64,000 nucleotides of DNA, taken from positions 372,001-436,000 of the forward strand of contig NZ_JAQIIO010000003.1 of the NCBI RefSeq assembly GCF_027891095.1, read 5' to 3'. The notes beneath the pieces are model-generated. The model searched no databases. It saw only the letters and a list, made by a program, of their open reading frames with translations, and was not told the origin of the DNA. The DNA is from Aliiroseovarius salicola. GTDB taxonomy: Bacteria > Pseudomonadota > Alphaproteobacteria > Rhodobacterales > Rhodobacteraceae. Shown one piece after another: positions 18,156 to 25,784 of the stretch (positions are counted from its first letter, which is position 1; the number at the start of each line of letters is the position of its first letter). Position numbers and translations under genes: made by a program.

Positions 18156-18221
18156 GGCGGGGGCAGGGAGGAGGAAGCCCCCGCCGTCAATCTCGGCACC
18201 GCAGGGAGGAGGAGCGATGCC
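18156..18221 (-). ncRNA. CcsR-like sRNA unit 1
   Basis: Nearest to the DUF1127 stop codon. Two hairpins on the minus strand with CCUCCUCCC loops: 18195-18221 (8-bp stem with one G-U pair) and 18156-18185 (perfect 9-bp stem GGCGGGGGC / GCCCCCGCC). In Rhodobacter sphaeroides four homologous RNAs, CcsR1-4, each with two such stem-loops, are co-transcribed with and processed from the RNA of a DUF1127 gene; the arrangement here is the same. Confidence 0.82.
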
Positions 18222-18240
18222 AGGGAAAAACGTGCGAAAC

Positions 18241-18456
18241 TTATGCGCCGTAGGCGGCTTTGCTGGCGATCGACTGGATCTCACCGCGGGCAATGCCCAG
18301 ATCGTCCAGCTCGCGGAGCGACAGTTTGCTCAGCTCGCGAACTGTTTCGCGGTAGATGGCGCGTTTTGCCATGGCTTCTTTGAAGTCAGCCAGCAGGGCG
18401 ATCAGACGGTCAGCGATTCCAGCGTGGGCGTTCAGGATTTCGGTGGCGTGTGCCAT
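18241..18456 (-). CDS. ccaF1: DUF1127 small protein, CcaF1-like
   Basis: A 71-residue protein ending in the DUF1127 (YjiS-like) motif RELSKLSLRELDDLGIARGEI. In R. sphaeroides the 71-residue CcaF1 (RSP_6037) is an RNA-binding protein that helps mature the CcsR sRNAs encoded directly downstream; here the same order holds, with the first hairpin 19 nt after the stop codon. The ribosome site is weak (GTGAG about 8 nt upstream). The homologous locus is controlled by alternative heat-shock type sigma factors, but I could not place such a promoter confidently in the upstream 300 bp. Confidence 0.87.
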   Translation of the reverse strand: MAHATEILNAHAGIADRLIALLADFKEAMAKRAIYRETVRELSKLSLRELDDLGIARGEIQSIASKAAYGA

Positions 18457-18789
18457 GGGTCTTACTCACTTTTCGTTTCGGTGCGGGGCTTGTGTCAGCC
18501 AGTCCGCGGAATTTCGTGTGGCGCCGTGTTGGCGTCGTTGAGCGTTATTTGGCGCCAATGCTGCATTTGCACAATCCCCGAAGCTGTCATTGCCGCTATG
18601 CAGAAAATGCATATGTGATGTTGATCTATTCTCCGGCTTGCGGTTTTTTCGTCCGCGGTGCAGGGGGCGGGTTCTGCTTTGGGCTTGCAACTGGCCTGAA
18701 AGCACACAAGTAATGTGGCACCCCGTTAATGTGGCACCCTGTGGCCATGCCGGTTTGGGGAAGTTCAATTGCAAGAAAGCGAAACGAAA
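18457..18789. other. Intergenic region with two short direct repeats
   Basis: About 330 bp between the DUF1127 gene and mrp, which are divergent, so it should hold both promoters. Visible structure: TGGCGCC at 18519-18525 and again at 18550-18556, 31 bp apart on the DUF1127 side, and TAATGTGGCACCC at 18711-18723 and 18727-18739, 16 bp apart on the mrp side. No gene and no clear -35/-10 pair. Confidence 0.5.
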
Positions 18790-19863
18790 ATGCGCGATAA
18801 GATCATGTCCACTCTTTCAGCGGTTGCTATGCCGGATGGCGGTGATCTCGCCTCACGCGATATGATCCGCGCTCTGAATGTAGATGGGGGGCATGTCAGC
18901 TTCGTGATCGAAGCAGCGACACCCGAGGCAGCTGCCGGGATGGAACCGCAACGACGTGCGGCTGAGGCGGCTGTGGCCGCGCTGGACGGTGTTGAAAAGG
19001 TTTCGGCCATTCTCACGGCGCATGGTGTGGCACCGGCCAAGCCTGCCCAGGCAGCTCCGAATCTAAAAATTGGTGGACATCCGAAACCTCAGGCAGGGCC
19101 GATGGCAGTGCCGGGTGTAAAGAACATCATCGCGATTGCATCGGGCAAGGGCGGTGTGGGAAAATCCACGGTCAGCTCTAACCTCGCCGTGGCACTGGCC
19201 AAGGCGGGGCGCAAGGTGGGGCTGCTGGATGCGGATATTCTCGGCCCATCACAGCCACGCATGATGGGCACAAATGCACGCCCGTCCTCCCCGGATGGGG
19301 AAAAGCTGGTTCCGGTTGAGGCCCATGGGGTCAAGCTCATGTCGATTGGATTGATGCTGAAATCCGACCGCGAGTCGGTGGTCTGGCGCGGACCGATGCT
19401 GATGGGCGCGCTTCAGCAAATGTTGTTTCAGGTCGATTGGGCGCCGCTTGATGTGCTGATCATCGACCTGCCGCCCGGCACTGGTGACGTGCAGTTGACG
19501 CTGGCACAGAAATCGCAACTGACCGGTGCAGTTGTGGTGTCCACCCCGCAGGATGTTGCCTTGTTGGATGCCCGCAAGGCAATTGATATGTTCGGTAAGG
19601 TCAATGTGCCAATCCTTGGGCTGATCGAAAACATGTCGAACTATATCTGCCCGAGCTGCGGTCACGAAGCGCATTTGTTTGGCCATGGTGGCGTGAAGGC
19701 GGAAGCCAAAGAACTGGGTGCGCCATTCCTGGGGGAATTGCCCCTGTCGCTGGATGTGCGCCTGGCTGGTGATGCTGGATCGCCTGCGGTTCTTGATGGG
19801 GGTGCGATTGCAGAGGCCTATGGTCAAGTGGCGCAAAGCCTGATGGAGCGTGGCCTGGCTTAA
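18790..19863 (+). CDS. apbC: Mrp/ApbC-family iron-sulfur cluster carrier ATPase
   Basis: P-loop protein of about 357 residues that carries Fe-S clusters to apoproteins. It has a short N-terminal DUF59-like region, a linker, the deviant Walker [10 protein letters not shown] (about 119-126), the switch motif DLPPGTGD, and the cluster-binding CxxC in [14 protein letters not shown]. Start: a TTG at 18769 has a better ribosome site (GGGGAAG 6 nt upstream) than this ATG and would add seven residues; either is possible. It is single-gene, closed by a terminator, and lies just before the dcw leader. Confidence 0.9.
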   Translation: MRDKIMSTLSAVAMPDGGDLASRDMIRALNVDGGHVSFVIEAATPEAAAGMEPQRRAAEAAVAALDGVEKVSAILTAHGVAPAKPAQAAPNLKIGGHPKPQAGPMAVPGVKNIIAIASGKGGVGKSTVSSNLAVALAKAGRKVGLLDADILGPSQPRMMGTNARPSSPDGEKLVPVEAHGVKLMSIGLMLKSDRESVVWRGPMLMGALQQMLFQVDWAPLDVLIIDLPPGTGDVQLTLAQKSQLTGAVVVSTPQDVALLDARKAIDMFGKVNVPILGLIENMSNYICPSCGHEAHLFGHGGVKAEAKELGAPFLGELPLSLDVRLAGDAGSPAVLDGGAIAEAYGQVAQSLMERGLA

Positions 19864-19888
19864 ACGCGACATCAATTACACAACATCT

Positions 19889-19917
19889 ACGCTCGCCTCT
19901 TTGGCGGGCGTTTTCTG
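19889..19917 (+). terminator. Terminator of mrp
   Basis: The stem ACGCTCGCC / GGCGGGCGT (one G-U pair) with a TCTTT loop is followed by TTTTCTGTTT, 26 bp after the mrp stop. Confidence 0.83.
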
Positions 19918-19939
19918 TTTAAGGGGCAGATGAGTGGAA

Positions 19940-20120
19940 TGGGAATAGGTGGGACGCGCTTTGCTCTGTGAATTGGGAAATCATGGGTGCGATGGGAAAT
20001 TATGGTCATTTGGCTGTAAATCCCATGGAAATGCATAGGGAATTGGTAAAATTACTCTAGATTTTAACGTCAAACTCGTGCATTTCATGCGGAAGTCAAA
20101 AAAATTGGGAAATATTGGGA
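19940..20120 (+). promoter_or_regulatory. Candidate MraZ operator array (TGGGN boxes, 10-bp phase)
   Basis: TGGGN boxes on the plus strand occur at 19940 and 19950; at 19974, 19984, 19993 and a TGGTC at 20003; and at 20106 and 20116. Except for one 9-bp step, boxes within a set are 10 bp apart, i.e. 5-nt boxes with 5-nt spacers. Escherichia coli MraZ binds three direct TGGGN repeats separated by 5 nt near its own promoter. Here the array lies 450-630 bp before mraZ in an AT-rich stretch. Binding is inferred. Confidence 0.55.
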
Positions 20121-20257
20121 ATTTTTCTACTCCCAGTTCTGGCACAACATTTAGTGGTTATTGGTTAAAGAAAACACTATGGGTTCCAATTTGTTAATAG
20201 ATTCAATGCTGTTCCCATCGACTGCATCGTGATTCTGAGGTGCTGAATATATAAAAA

Positions 20258-20292
20258 TCCCATTTAGGGGTATTGCATCCCATGAATTCCCG
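20258..20292 (-). promoter_or_regulatory. Candidate MraZ boxes overlapping the leader promoter
   Basis: In reverse orientation, TCCCA lies at 20258 and 20278 and TCCCG at 20288, all on a 10-bp grid, with the middle position (20268) missing. The last two lie within the spacer region of the promoter proposed at 20273-20301, where a bound protein would block RNA polymerase. Confidence 0.45.
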
Positions 20293-20301
20293 CGCTATTA
20301 C
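20273..20301 (+). promoter_or_regulatory. Candidate sigma-70 promoter of the dcw leader
   Basis: TTGCAT (20273-20278) and TATTAC (20296-20301) are separated by 17 bp. Transcription would begin near 20308, placing the downstream terminator about 205 nt from the start. Confidence 0.5.
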
Positions 20302-20307
20302 TGGTAT

Positions 20308-20512
20308 CCATGATGAGGACGGGATTTAAGAGGCAAAAAGACCTCAAGTGACACTCCCAAGTCAGGTTTCATACAGGCACCCGCTTCATCAGGTTAGAAG
20401 ATCCGGCGCGTACGCGAGCAGACATCCCCCCAGGTGGCGCGCGCGACTGGACACCCGGCAACGGGCATGACGGCGGATTGATCAGTGGCAGCAGATCAAT
20501 TCGCCGTTTTTA
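20308..20512 (+). ncRNA. upsM: UpsM-like sRNA from the mraZ 5' leader
   Basis: From the proposed start near 20308 to the intrinsic terminator at 20470-20512 the RNA would be about 205 nt. In Rhodobacter sphaeroides the abundant sRNA UpsM, also about 200 nt, arises by partial termination in the 5' UTR of mraZ and is cleaved under stress, influencing dcw expression. Position, length and terminator agree. The sequence similarity to UpsM itself was not checked, and the 5' end is a prediction. Confidence 0.65.
20470..20512 (+). terminator. Terminator/attenuator ahead of mraZ
   Basis: A 14-bp stem ACGGCGGATTGATC / GATCAATTCGCCGT (one G-U pair) with a 9- to 10-nt loop is followed by TTTTTAATTT. It lies 60 bp before the mraZ start, so dcw expression from an upstream promoter would need read-through. 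A second hairpin (GGGATCCGC / GCGGTCCC, one bulge) follows at about 20519-20554. Confidence 0.85.
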
Positions 20513-20571
20513 ATTTAAGGGATCCGCAATGATCACGCGGTCCCGCGAGAGGACAGGAAAGGAACCGGAGC

Positions 20572-21087
20572 GTGGCACGCAGGTTCAGAGGTGAAAGCCA
20601 CCATAAGGTGGATGCAAAGGGTAGGGTCTCGATCCCCGCCCTGTTTCGCCGTGTTCTTGAGGCGGGCGACCCGGATCACCGTGAGGGCGACAATCCAAAC
20701 CTGGTGATTGTTTATGGCGATCATCGCCGCAACTATCTTGAATGCTATACGATCGAAGCGATTGACGAGGTCGATGACCAGATCGCGAAATTGCCGCGCG
20801 GCTCGATCGAGCGGCGTATGCTGGAGCGTCTGTTCAACGGGCAATCCTTCCCGACATCTGTAGATGAAACCGGTCGATTGGTGCTGCCGGCCAAGCTGCG
20901 CCAGAAGATCGGGTTGGAGAAAGAAGCGTTTTTCATTGCAACCGGAGACACCTTTCAGATCTGGAAACCCGTGACGTTCGACGAAATTGAAACGGCCAAG
21001 ACCGAGGCCTGGCTGGAAGACCAGCCCGATGACTTTGACCCGTTGACGTTGCTTGGCGGTGTTGGGATATCAGGATCAGGAGAGTAA
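20572..21087 (+). CDS. mraZ: Transcriptional regulator MraZ
   Basis: A 171-residue AbrB-fold DNA-binding protein, first gene of the dcw cluster. Two swapped-hairpin domains are seen: [13 protein letters not shown] (about 14-26) and [15 protein letters not shown] (about 98-112). The start codon is GTG, with AGGAACCGGAG just upstream. In other bacteria MraZ represses or activates its own operon; TGGGN boxes resembling its operator lie upstream here. One nucleotide separates its stop from rsmH. Confidence 0.94.
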   Translation: MARRFRGESHHKVDAKGRVSIPALFRRVLEAGDPDHREGDNPNLVIVYGDHRRNYLECYTIEAIDEVDDQIAKLPRGSIERRMLERLFNGQSFPTSVDETGRLVLPAKLRQKIGLEKEAFFIATGDTFQIWKPVTFDEIETAKTEAWLEDQPDDFDPLTLLGGVGISGSGE

Positions 21088-21088
21088 A

Positions 21089-22093
21089 ATGTCACCTTCT
21101 GCCAAACCTGAACGCCCCCATATTCCTGTATTGCTGAGGCCGCTCCTTGAGGCGGTCTCTTCTGACTCTGGGGCCATCTCTGGCGACTGGGCTGATGGCA
21201 CTTTTGGGGCCGGTGGCTATACCCGTGGTCTTTTGGATGCCGGGGCTGATTGGGTGGCCGGGATTGACCGCGATCCGATGGTGTTCGAGATGGCCAAGAC
21301 ATGGGCCGATGACTATGGTGACCGCCTGGCGCTGTGCGAAGGCACGTTTTCCGAGCTGGACACGCTTGCCGGACGCCCGCTGGACGGGGTTGTGCTGGAT
21401 CTGGGTGTGAGCTCGATGCAGCTGGATCTGGCAGAGCGTGGGTTTTCCTTCATGCGGGACGGGCCATTGGATATGCGGATGAGCCAATCCGGTCCCTCCG
21501 CTGCGGATTTTGTGAGTACGGCTGATGAGGCCGACATCGCCGATGTGATTTTCCAATATGGCGAAGAGCGTGCGTCGCGTCGGATCGCTAAGGCCATCGT
21601 CAAGGCGCGGGCAGAGCAGCCTTTTGAAACCACATTGCAACTTGTTGATGTGGTCGAGAAATGCCTGCCGCGTCCAAAGCCGGGGCAAAGCCACCCCGCG
21701 ACACGTACATTTCAGGCCATCCGTATTGCGGTAAATGATGAATTTGGCCAGCTGATTGAAGGGCTTGAGGCCGCAGAGCGTGCGCTTAAACCTGGTGGCA
21801 AACTGGCTGTTGTGACGTTTCATTCGATGGAAGACCGCGTGGTGAAGCGGTATTTGCAAGCGCGGGCCTCGATCGGCGGGGGAGGGTCGCGTTACGCACC
21901 CGAACGTGCTGAAGAGGTGCCCACTTTCACGCTCACGCCGAAAAAGGCCATTGGCCCGGACGAAGAAGAGCTGCGTGAAAATCCGCGGGCCCGTTCTGCC
22001 CGTCTTCGGGTGGCCACACGCACCGATGCGCCTGCGGGTCAAGTTGACCGTAACAAGCTTGGCCTTCCGAAAATTGTTCTTAAGGGGGGCTGA
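21089..22093 (+). CDS. rsmH: 16S rRNA (cytosine1402-N4)-methyltransferase
   Basis: SAM-dependent methyltransferase of 334 residues (MraW/RsmH) that modifies C1402 in the ribosomal P site. Visible motifs are [13 protein letters not shown] at the N-terminus, [15 protein letters not shown] for [21 protein letters not shown], and the C-terminal [13 protein letters not shown]. The start at 21089 is fixed by AGGAGAG 4-5 nt upstream; the frame is open to 21053 inside mraZ. Confidence 0.95.
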   Translation: MSPSAKPERPHIPVLLRPLLEAVSSDSGAISGDWADGTFGAGGYTRGLLDAGADWVAGIDRDPMVFEMAKTWADDYGDRLALCEGTFSELDTLAGRPLDGVVLDLGVSSMQLDLAERGFSFMRDGPLDMRMSQSGPSAADFVSTADEADIADVIFQYGEERASRRIAKAIVKARAEQPFETTLQLVDVVEKCLPRPKPGQSHPATRTFQAIRIAVNDEFGQLIEGLEAAERALKPGGKLAVVTFHSMEDRVVKRYLQARASIGGGGSRYAPERAEEVPTFTLTPKKAIGPDEEELRENPRARSARLRVATRTDAPAGQVDRNKLGLPKIVLKGG

Positions 22094-22095
22094 TC

Positions 22096-22449
22096 ATGCG
22101 GTCGCTTCTTTATATCTGTTCCGCCCTCGCTGTGATGGGATTGGCTTATTGGGCCTATTCGGAAAACTACAAAACAAAGGCAGCGCTGGATACTGTGGAA
22201 GACCTGCAGCGTGATATTGGACTAATGCAGGAAGAGCTTTCGGTATTGCGAGCGGAATGGGCTTATCTCAATCGCCCGGACCGGTTGCGTGATCTTGCCG
22301 AAATGAATTTCAACCGCCTTGGTCTGCTTCCACTGGCACCGGAACAATTTGGGCGGGTCGACCAGATCTCTTATCCGAGTGACGACCCACTGGTGGTGAC
22401 GGAAACCATCGAAGTGAGTGGTGAAATTGGTGGGGAGACTGCGGAATGA
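22096..22449 (+). CDS. ftsL: Cell division protein FtsL
   Basis: A 117-residue bitopic protein: a short N-terminus, a single transmembrane segment (LLYICSALAVMGLAYWAY) and a periplasmic coiled coil (TVEDLQRDIGLMQEELSVLRAEW) followed by LNRPDRLRDLAEMNF, a conserved FtsL stretch. It joins FtsB and FtsQ in the divisome. Two nucleotides separate it from rsmH, and its stop overlaps the ftsI start by 4 nt. Confidence 0.9.
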   Translation: MRSLLYICSALAVMGLAYWAYSENYKTKAALDTVEDLQRDIGLMQEELSVLRAEWAYLNRPDRLRDLAEMNFNRLGLLPLAPEQFGRVDQISYPSDDPLVVTETIEVSGEIGGETAE

Positions 22450-24242
22450 ACCGGATCCCGCTACGCCCGCTTGCCCGTATCCTTGACGCTCGCGCCAAGG
22501 GAGAAAACCCGGATCAGATTGAGCGTGAGAACCTGCATGACCGTCATGAGGTGATCCGCGACAAGGTGCGCCTGCAGACTGAAGGGCGGCTTTTGGTTCT
22601 GGCTGGTGTTTTCCTGTGCGCATTTGTGACCGTCGGAGCCAAAATGGCGATTTTGGCGGCATCTGAGGCGCAAGAGCCTCGGGCGCAGGCACCGGGAGCG
22701 GCAATTGCCACAGCGCGCGCCGATATTGTTGATCGCAATGGGCGCATTCTGGCCACCAACCTTGTCACCCATGCGTTGTATGCGCAGCCACCGCAAATGG
22801 TGAACCCGGAGCGCGCTGCGGCGGAACTGGTCAAGATTTTCCCGGACCTGAAGGAAGATCGACTTCTCAAGGATTTCACGGGCAAGCGTAAGTTCCTGTG
22901 GATCAAGAAAAAACTCAGCCCCGAGCAAAAGCAGGCGGTGTTTGAGATCGGTGAGCCGGGGCTTTTGTTTGGACCGCGAGAGATGCGTCTGTTCCCCAAT
23001 GGCAGACTTGCTGCCCATGTGATGGGAGGGGCAAGTTTTGGCAAGGAAGGCGTCTCGGCGGCCGAAGTGGTCGGTGTTGCAGGTGTCGAGAAACAGTTTG
23101 ATGACTATCTGCGCGACCCGGCCAATGGCGGCGCTCCGCTTCAGTTGTCGCTTGATCTGACCATCCAATCTGCAATCGAGCAGGTTCTTTATGGCGGGAT
23201 GAAGCTTTTGAACGCCAAAGGGGCGGCATCCGTGCTGATGGATGTGCATACCGGTGAGGTGATCTCGGTGGTGTCCCTGCCTGATTTTGATCCGAACAAT
23301 CGCCCGCGCCCTCTGACGGTGGCAGATGCAGGCAAAGATCAATCCGACAGCCCGCTTTTCAACCGCGCGGTTCAAGGGGTGTATGAGCTTGGTTCGACCT
23401 TCAAGATCTTTACTGCCATTCAGGCGATGGATCTGGGGCTGGTTGGTCCCGAAACGGTGATCGACACCGGGGCAACGATGAAAATCGGCAAATTCCGCAT
23501 CAAGGAATATAAAAACAAGAACTACGGGAAATTGTCCGTGGCCGACGTTATTGTGAAATCTTCCAACCGGGGCACCGGGCGCATGGCGCTGGAGATCGGG
23601 GCAGAGCGCCAGCAGGAGTTCCTGAAAGATCTGGGCTTCTTCGAACGCACCCCGTTTGAACTGGTAGAGGCGAGTGGGTCTACCCCGCTGTTGCCGCCCC
23701 GTTGGGGCAAATTGTCGACCATCACGGTTTCATATGGGCATGGCTTATCTTCAAGCCCAATGCACCTGGCTGCTGGATATGCAGCAATTGCCAATGGCGG
23801 TTACAAGGTGACGCCGACCGTTCTGAAGCAATCCCATGTCGCGCGTGGGCCGCGTGTGATGACCGAAGCCTCGGCCATTGCGGCCCGGCAGATGCTTCGC
23901 AAAGTTGTCACCGAAGGCACCGCCTCATTCGGTGAGGTTGAAGGGTATCAGGTGGCGGGCAAAACCGGAACTGCCGACAAACCCAAACCGCAGGGCGGAT
24001 ATTACGACGATAAGGTGATCAACACATTTGCCAGCATGTTCCCGGCCAATAATCCGAAATACGTGCTGATCGTGACGCTGGACGAACCGATGGATACTTC
24101 TGGATCCGAACCCCGTCGCACGGCTGGCTGGACATCCGTTCCGGTTGCTGCTGAAATCATTCGCCGGGCGGCTCCCCTCCTAGGACTCAAGCCAGAGATT
24201 GAACCTCTGGACGCTTCTGCGCTAACACTCACCTCGAACTGA
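22446..24242 (+). CDS. ftsI: Septal peptidoglycan transpeptidase FtsI (PBP3)
   Basis: Class B penicillin-binding protein of 598 residues that cross-links septal peptidoglycan. One N-terminal membrane anchor (about 48-70) is followed by the PBP dimerisation domain and the transpeptidase. Catalytic motifs are SxxK Ser317-Lys320 (GSTFK), SxN Ser372-Asn374 and KTG 506-508. The cytoplasmic N-terminus of about 45 residues is longer than in E. coli. Coupled to ftsL by ATGA. Confidence 0.95.
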   Translation: MNRIPLRPLARILDARAKGENPDQIERENLHDRHEVIRDKVRLQTEGRLLVLAGVFLCAFVTVGAKMAILAASEAQEPRAQAPGAAIATARADIVDRNGRILATNLVTHALYAQPPQMVNPERAAAELVKIFPDLKEDRLLKDFTGKRKFLWIKKKLSPEQKQAVFEIGEPGLLFGPREMRLFPNGRLAAHVMGGASFGKEGVSAAEVVGVAGVEKQFDDYLRDPANGGAPLQLSLDLTIQSAIEQVLYGGMKLLNAKGAASVLMDVHTGEVISVVSLPDFDPNNRPRPLTVADAGKDQSDSPLFNRAVQGVYELGSTFKIFTAIQAMDLGLVGPETVIDTGATMKIGKFRIKEYKNKNYGKLSVADVIVKSSNRGTGRMALEIGAERQQEFLKDLGFFERTPFELVEASGSTPLLPPRWGKLSTITVSYGHGLSSSPMHLAAGYAAIANGGYKVTPTVLKQSHVARGPRVMTEASAIAARQMLRKVVTEGTASFGEVEGYQVAGKTGTADKPKPQGGYYDDKVINTFASMFPANNPKYVLIVTLDEPMDTSGSEPRRTAGWTSVPVAAEIIRRAAPLLGLKPEIEPLDASALTLTSN

Positions 24243-24293
24243 TGACGCATCCGCGCCCTGTATGCGCGCGCGTGCTAAACTGAGGGGGCCGGT

Positions 24294-25784
24294 ATGGCCG
24301 ATGACATCATGACAAAGACGCTCGCGGACCTTGGCCTGACCGCTCAGCGCGCACGCGAGGCGCAGATTACCGGTCTTTCGGTGGACAGCCGACTGGTGAA
24401 GCCGGGGCATCTTTTTGCCGCCCTTCCCGGGGCGCAGATGCATGGTGGTGAGTTCATCCAATACGCTTTGCGAATGAAAGCCGCAGCAATCCTGACCGAT
24501 CCGGAAGGTTCGCGAATTGCACGGGAAGAACTGGACAACTCGGATGCCGCCCTCATTGTCGTCGAAGATCCGCGTATGGCACTGGCCTATGCCGCAGCTC
24601 TTTGGTCGGGTGCACAGCCCGAGAATATGGTTGCGGTCACCGGAACCAATGGCAAGACGTCTGTGGCCAGCTTCACCCGCCAGATCTGGGAGCATCTGGG
24701 GCTTCAGGCCGCCAATCTGGGCACGGCTGGCGTCGAGGGTGCCTATACTGCCCCAATGACACACACGACCCCTGAGCCGATCACGCTGCATAAGCTGCTG
24801 GCTGACATGGCCTCAGCCGGGATCACCCATGCCTCGATGGAAGCGTCTTCCCATGGGCTGGCACAGCGGCGTCTAGATGGCGTGTGCCTGACGGCGGCCG
24901 GGTTTACCAACTTCACGCAGGATCACCTCGATTATCACGCCACGTTTGAAGAGTATTTCCACGCCAAATCCGGCCTCTTCCGTCGCGTTTTGCCGGATGA
25001 CGGCACGGCTGTGATCAACATGGATGACCCGAAAGGACAGGAATTGTTCGATCTGGTGCTGGCACGTGGTCAGCATGTTATCCGTGTGGGCAGTCGCGCG
25101 GAATGTGACCTGCGCTTGCTCGCGCGCCGATTTGACGGCACAGGACAGGAATTGCGTTTTGACTGGTTGGGTGAAGCCTATACCGCACGGCTGGATCTCA
25201 TCGGGGGTTTTCAGGCTGAAAATGTGCTGCTCGCCGCCGGGTTGGCGATTGCCTGCGGGGCAGAGCCTTCTGATGTCTTTGAAACGTTCAGAGAACTCGA
25301 AACTGTGCGGGGCCGGATGCAATTGGCTGCAACCCGCAATAATGGCGCTTCGGTATATGTCGATTATGCCCATACACCTGATGCGCTCATGACCGCGCTC
25401 AGGGCCATACGTCCGCATGTGCTAGGCCGTCTTGTGGTGGTGTTTGGCGCGGGCGGGGATCGCGACACCTCAAAGCGCAAGCTGATGGGCGAGGCTGCCG
25501 CAGCCCATGCCGATGTTGTGTTCGTCACGGATGACAACCCGCGTACCGAAGATCCGGATGCCATTCGTGCGATGGTGATGCAGGGTTGTCCGAAGGCGAA
25601 TAATGTTGGAGATCGGGCCGAGGCGATTTTGCGCGGTGTCGATGCTCTTGGACCGGGAGATACGTTGCTGATCGCGGGCAAAGGTCATGAGACAGGTCAG
25701 ACCGTGGGCAATGATGTGTTGCCGTTTGATGACGTGGAACAGGCATCGGTGGCTGTGGCCGCCCTGGACGGGAAACTCGCATGA
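24294..25784 (+). CDS. murE: UDP-MurNAc-tripeptide synthetase (meso-DAP)
   Basis: Mur ligase of 496 residues adding meso-diaminopimelate to UDP-MurNAc-L-Ala-D-Glu. The ATP loop is GTNGKTS, and the specificity motif DNPR (TDDNPRTEDP) marks meso-DAP rather than lysine. The ribosome site GAGGGGG lies just before the first ATG; an in-frame ATG five codons later is less well placed. The last codons overlap murF by 4 nt. Confidence 0.95.
   Translation: MADDIMTKTLADLGLTAQRAREAQITGLSVDSRLVKPGHLFAALPGAQMHGGEFIQYALRMKAAAILTDPEGSRIAREELDNSDAALIVVEDPRMALAYAAALWSGAQPENMVAVTGTNGKTSVASFTRQIWEHLGLQAANLGTAGVEGAYTAPMTHTTPEPITLHKLLADMASAGITHASMEASSHGLAQRRLDGVCLTAAGFTNFTQDHLDYHATFEEYFHAKSGLFRRVLPDDGTAVINMDDPKGQELFDLVLARGQHVIRVGSRAECDLRLLARRFDGTGQELRFDWLGEAYTARLDLIGGFQAENVLLAAGLAIACGAEPSDVFETFRELETVRGRMQLAATRNNGASVYVDYAHTPDALMTALRAIRPHVLGRLVVVFGAGGDRDTSKRKLMGEAAAAHADVVFVTDDNPRTEDPDAIRAMVMQGCPKANNVGDRAEAILRGVDALGPGDTLLIAGKGHETGQTVGNDVLPFDDVEQASVAVAALDGKLA

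Noticed and set aside
17902-18221. CRISPR-like array: eight GGGAGGAGG repeats at 30-50 bp spacing.
   Set aside because: The repeats are only 9 bp, spacing varies, and the flanks of each are complementary to one another, forming individual hairpins. No cas genes are near. The sRNA explanation fits every unit.
17902-18221. GGGAGGAGG read on the plus strand as a series of ribosome sites for small ORFs.
   Set aside because: No consistent start codons or coding-like frames follow the motifs on the plus strand, and the terminator with its U run is oriented for the minus strand.
18457-18640. A heat-shock sigma (RpoH-type) promoter for the DUF1127-sRNA transcript.
   Set aside because: Expected from R. 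sphaeroides, but I could not find a convincing -35/-10 pair with proper spacing by eye, so none is listed.
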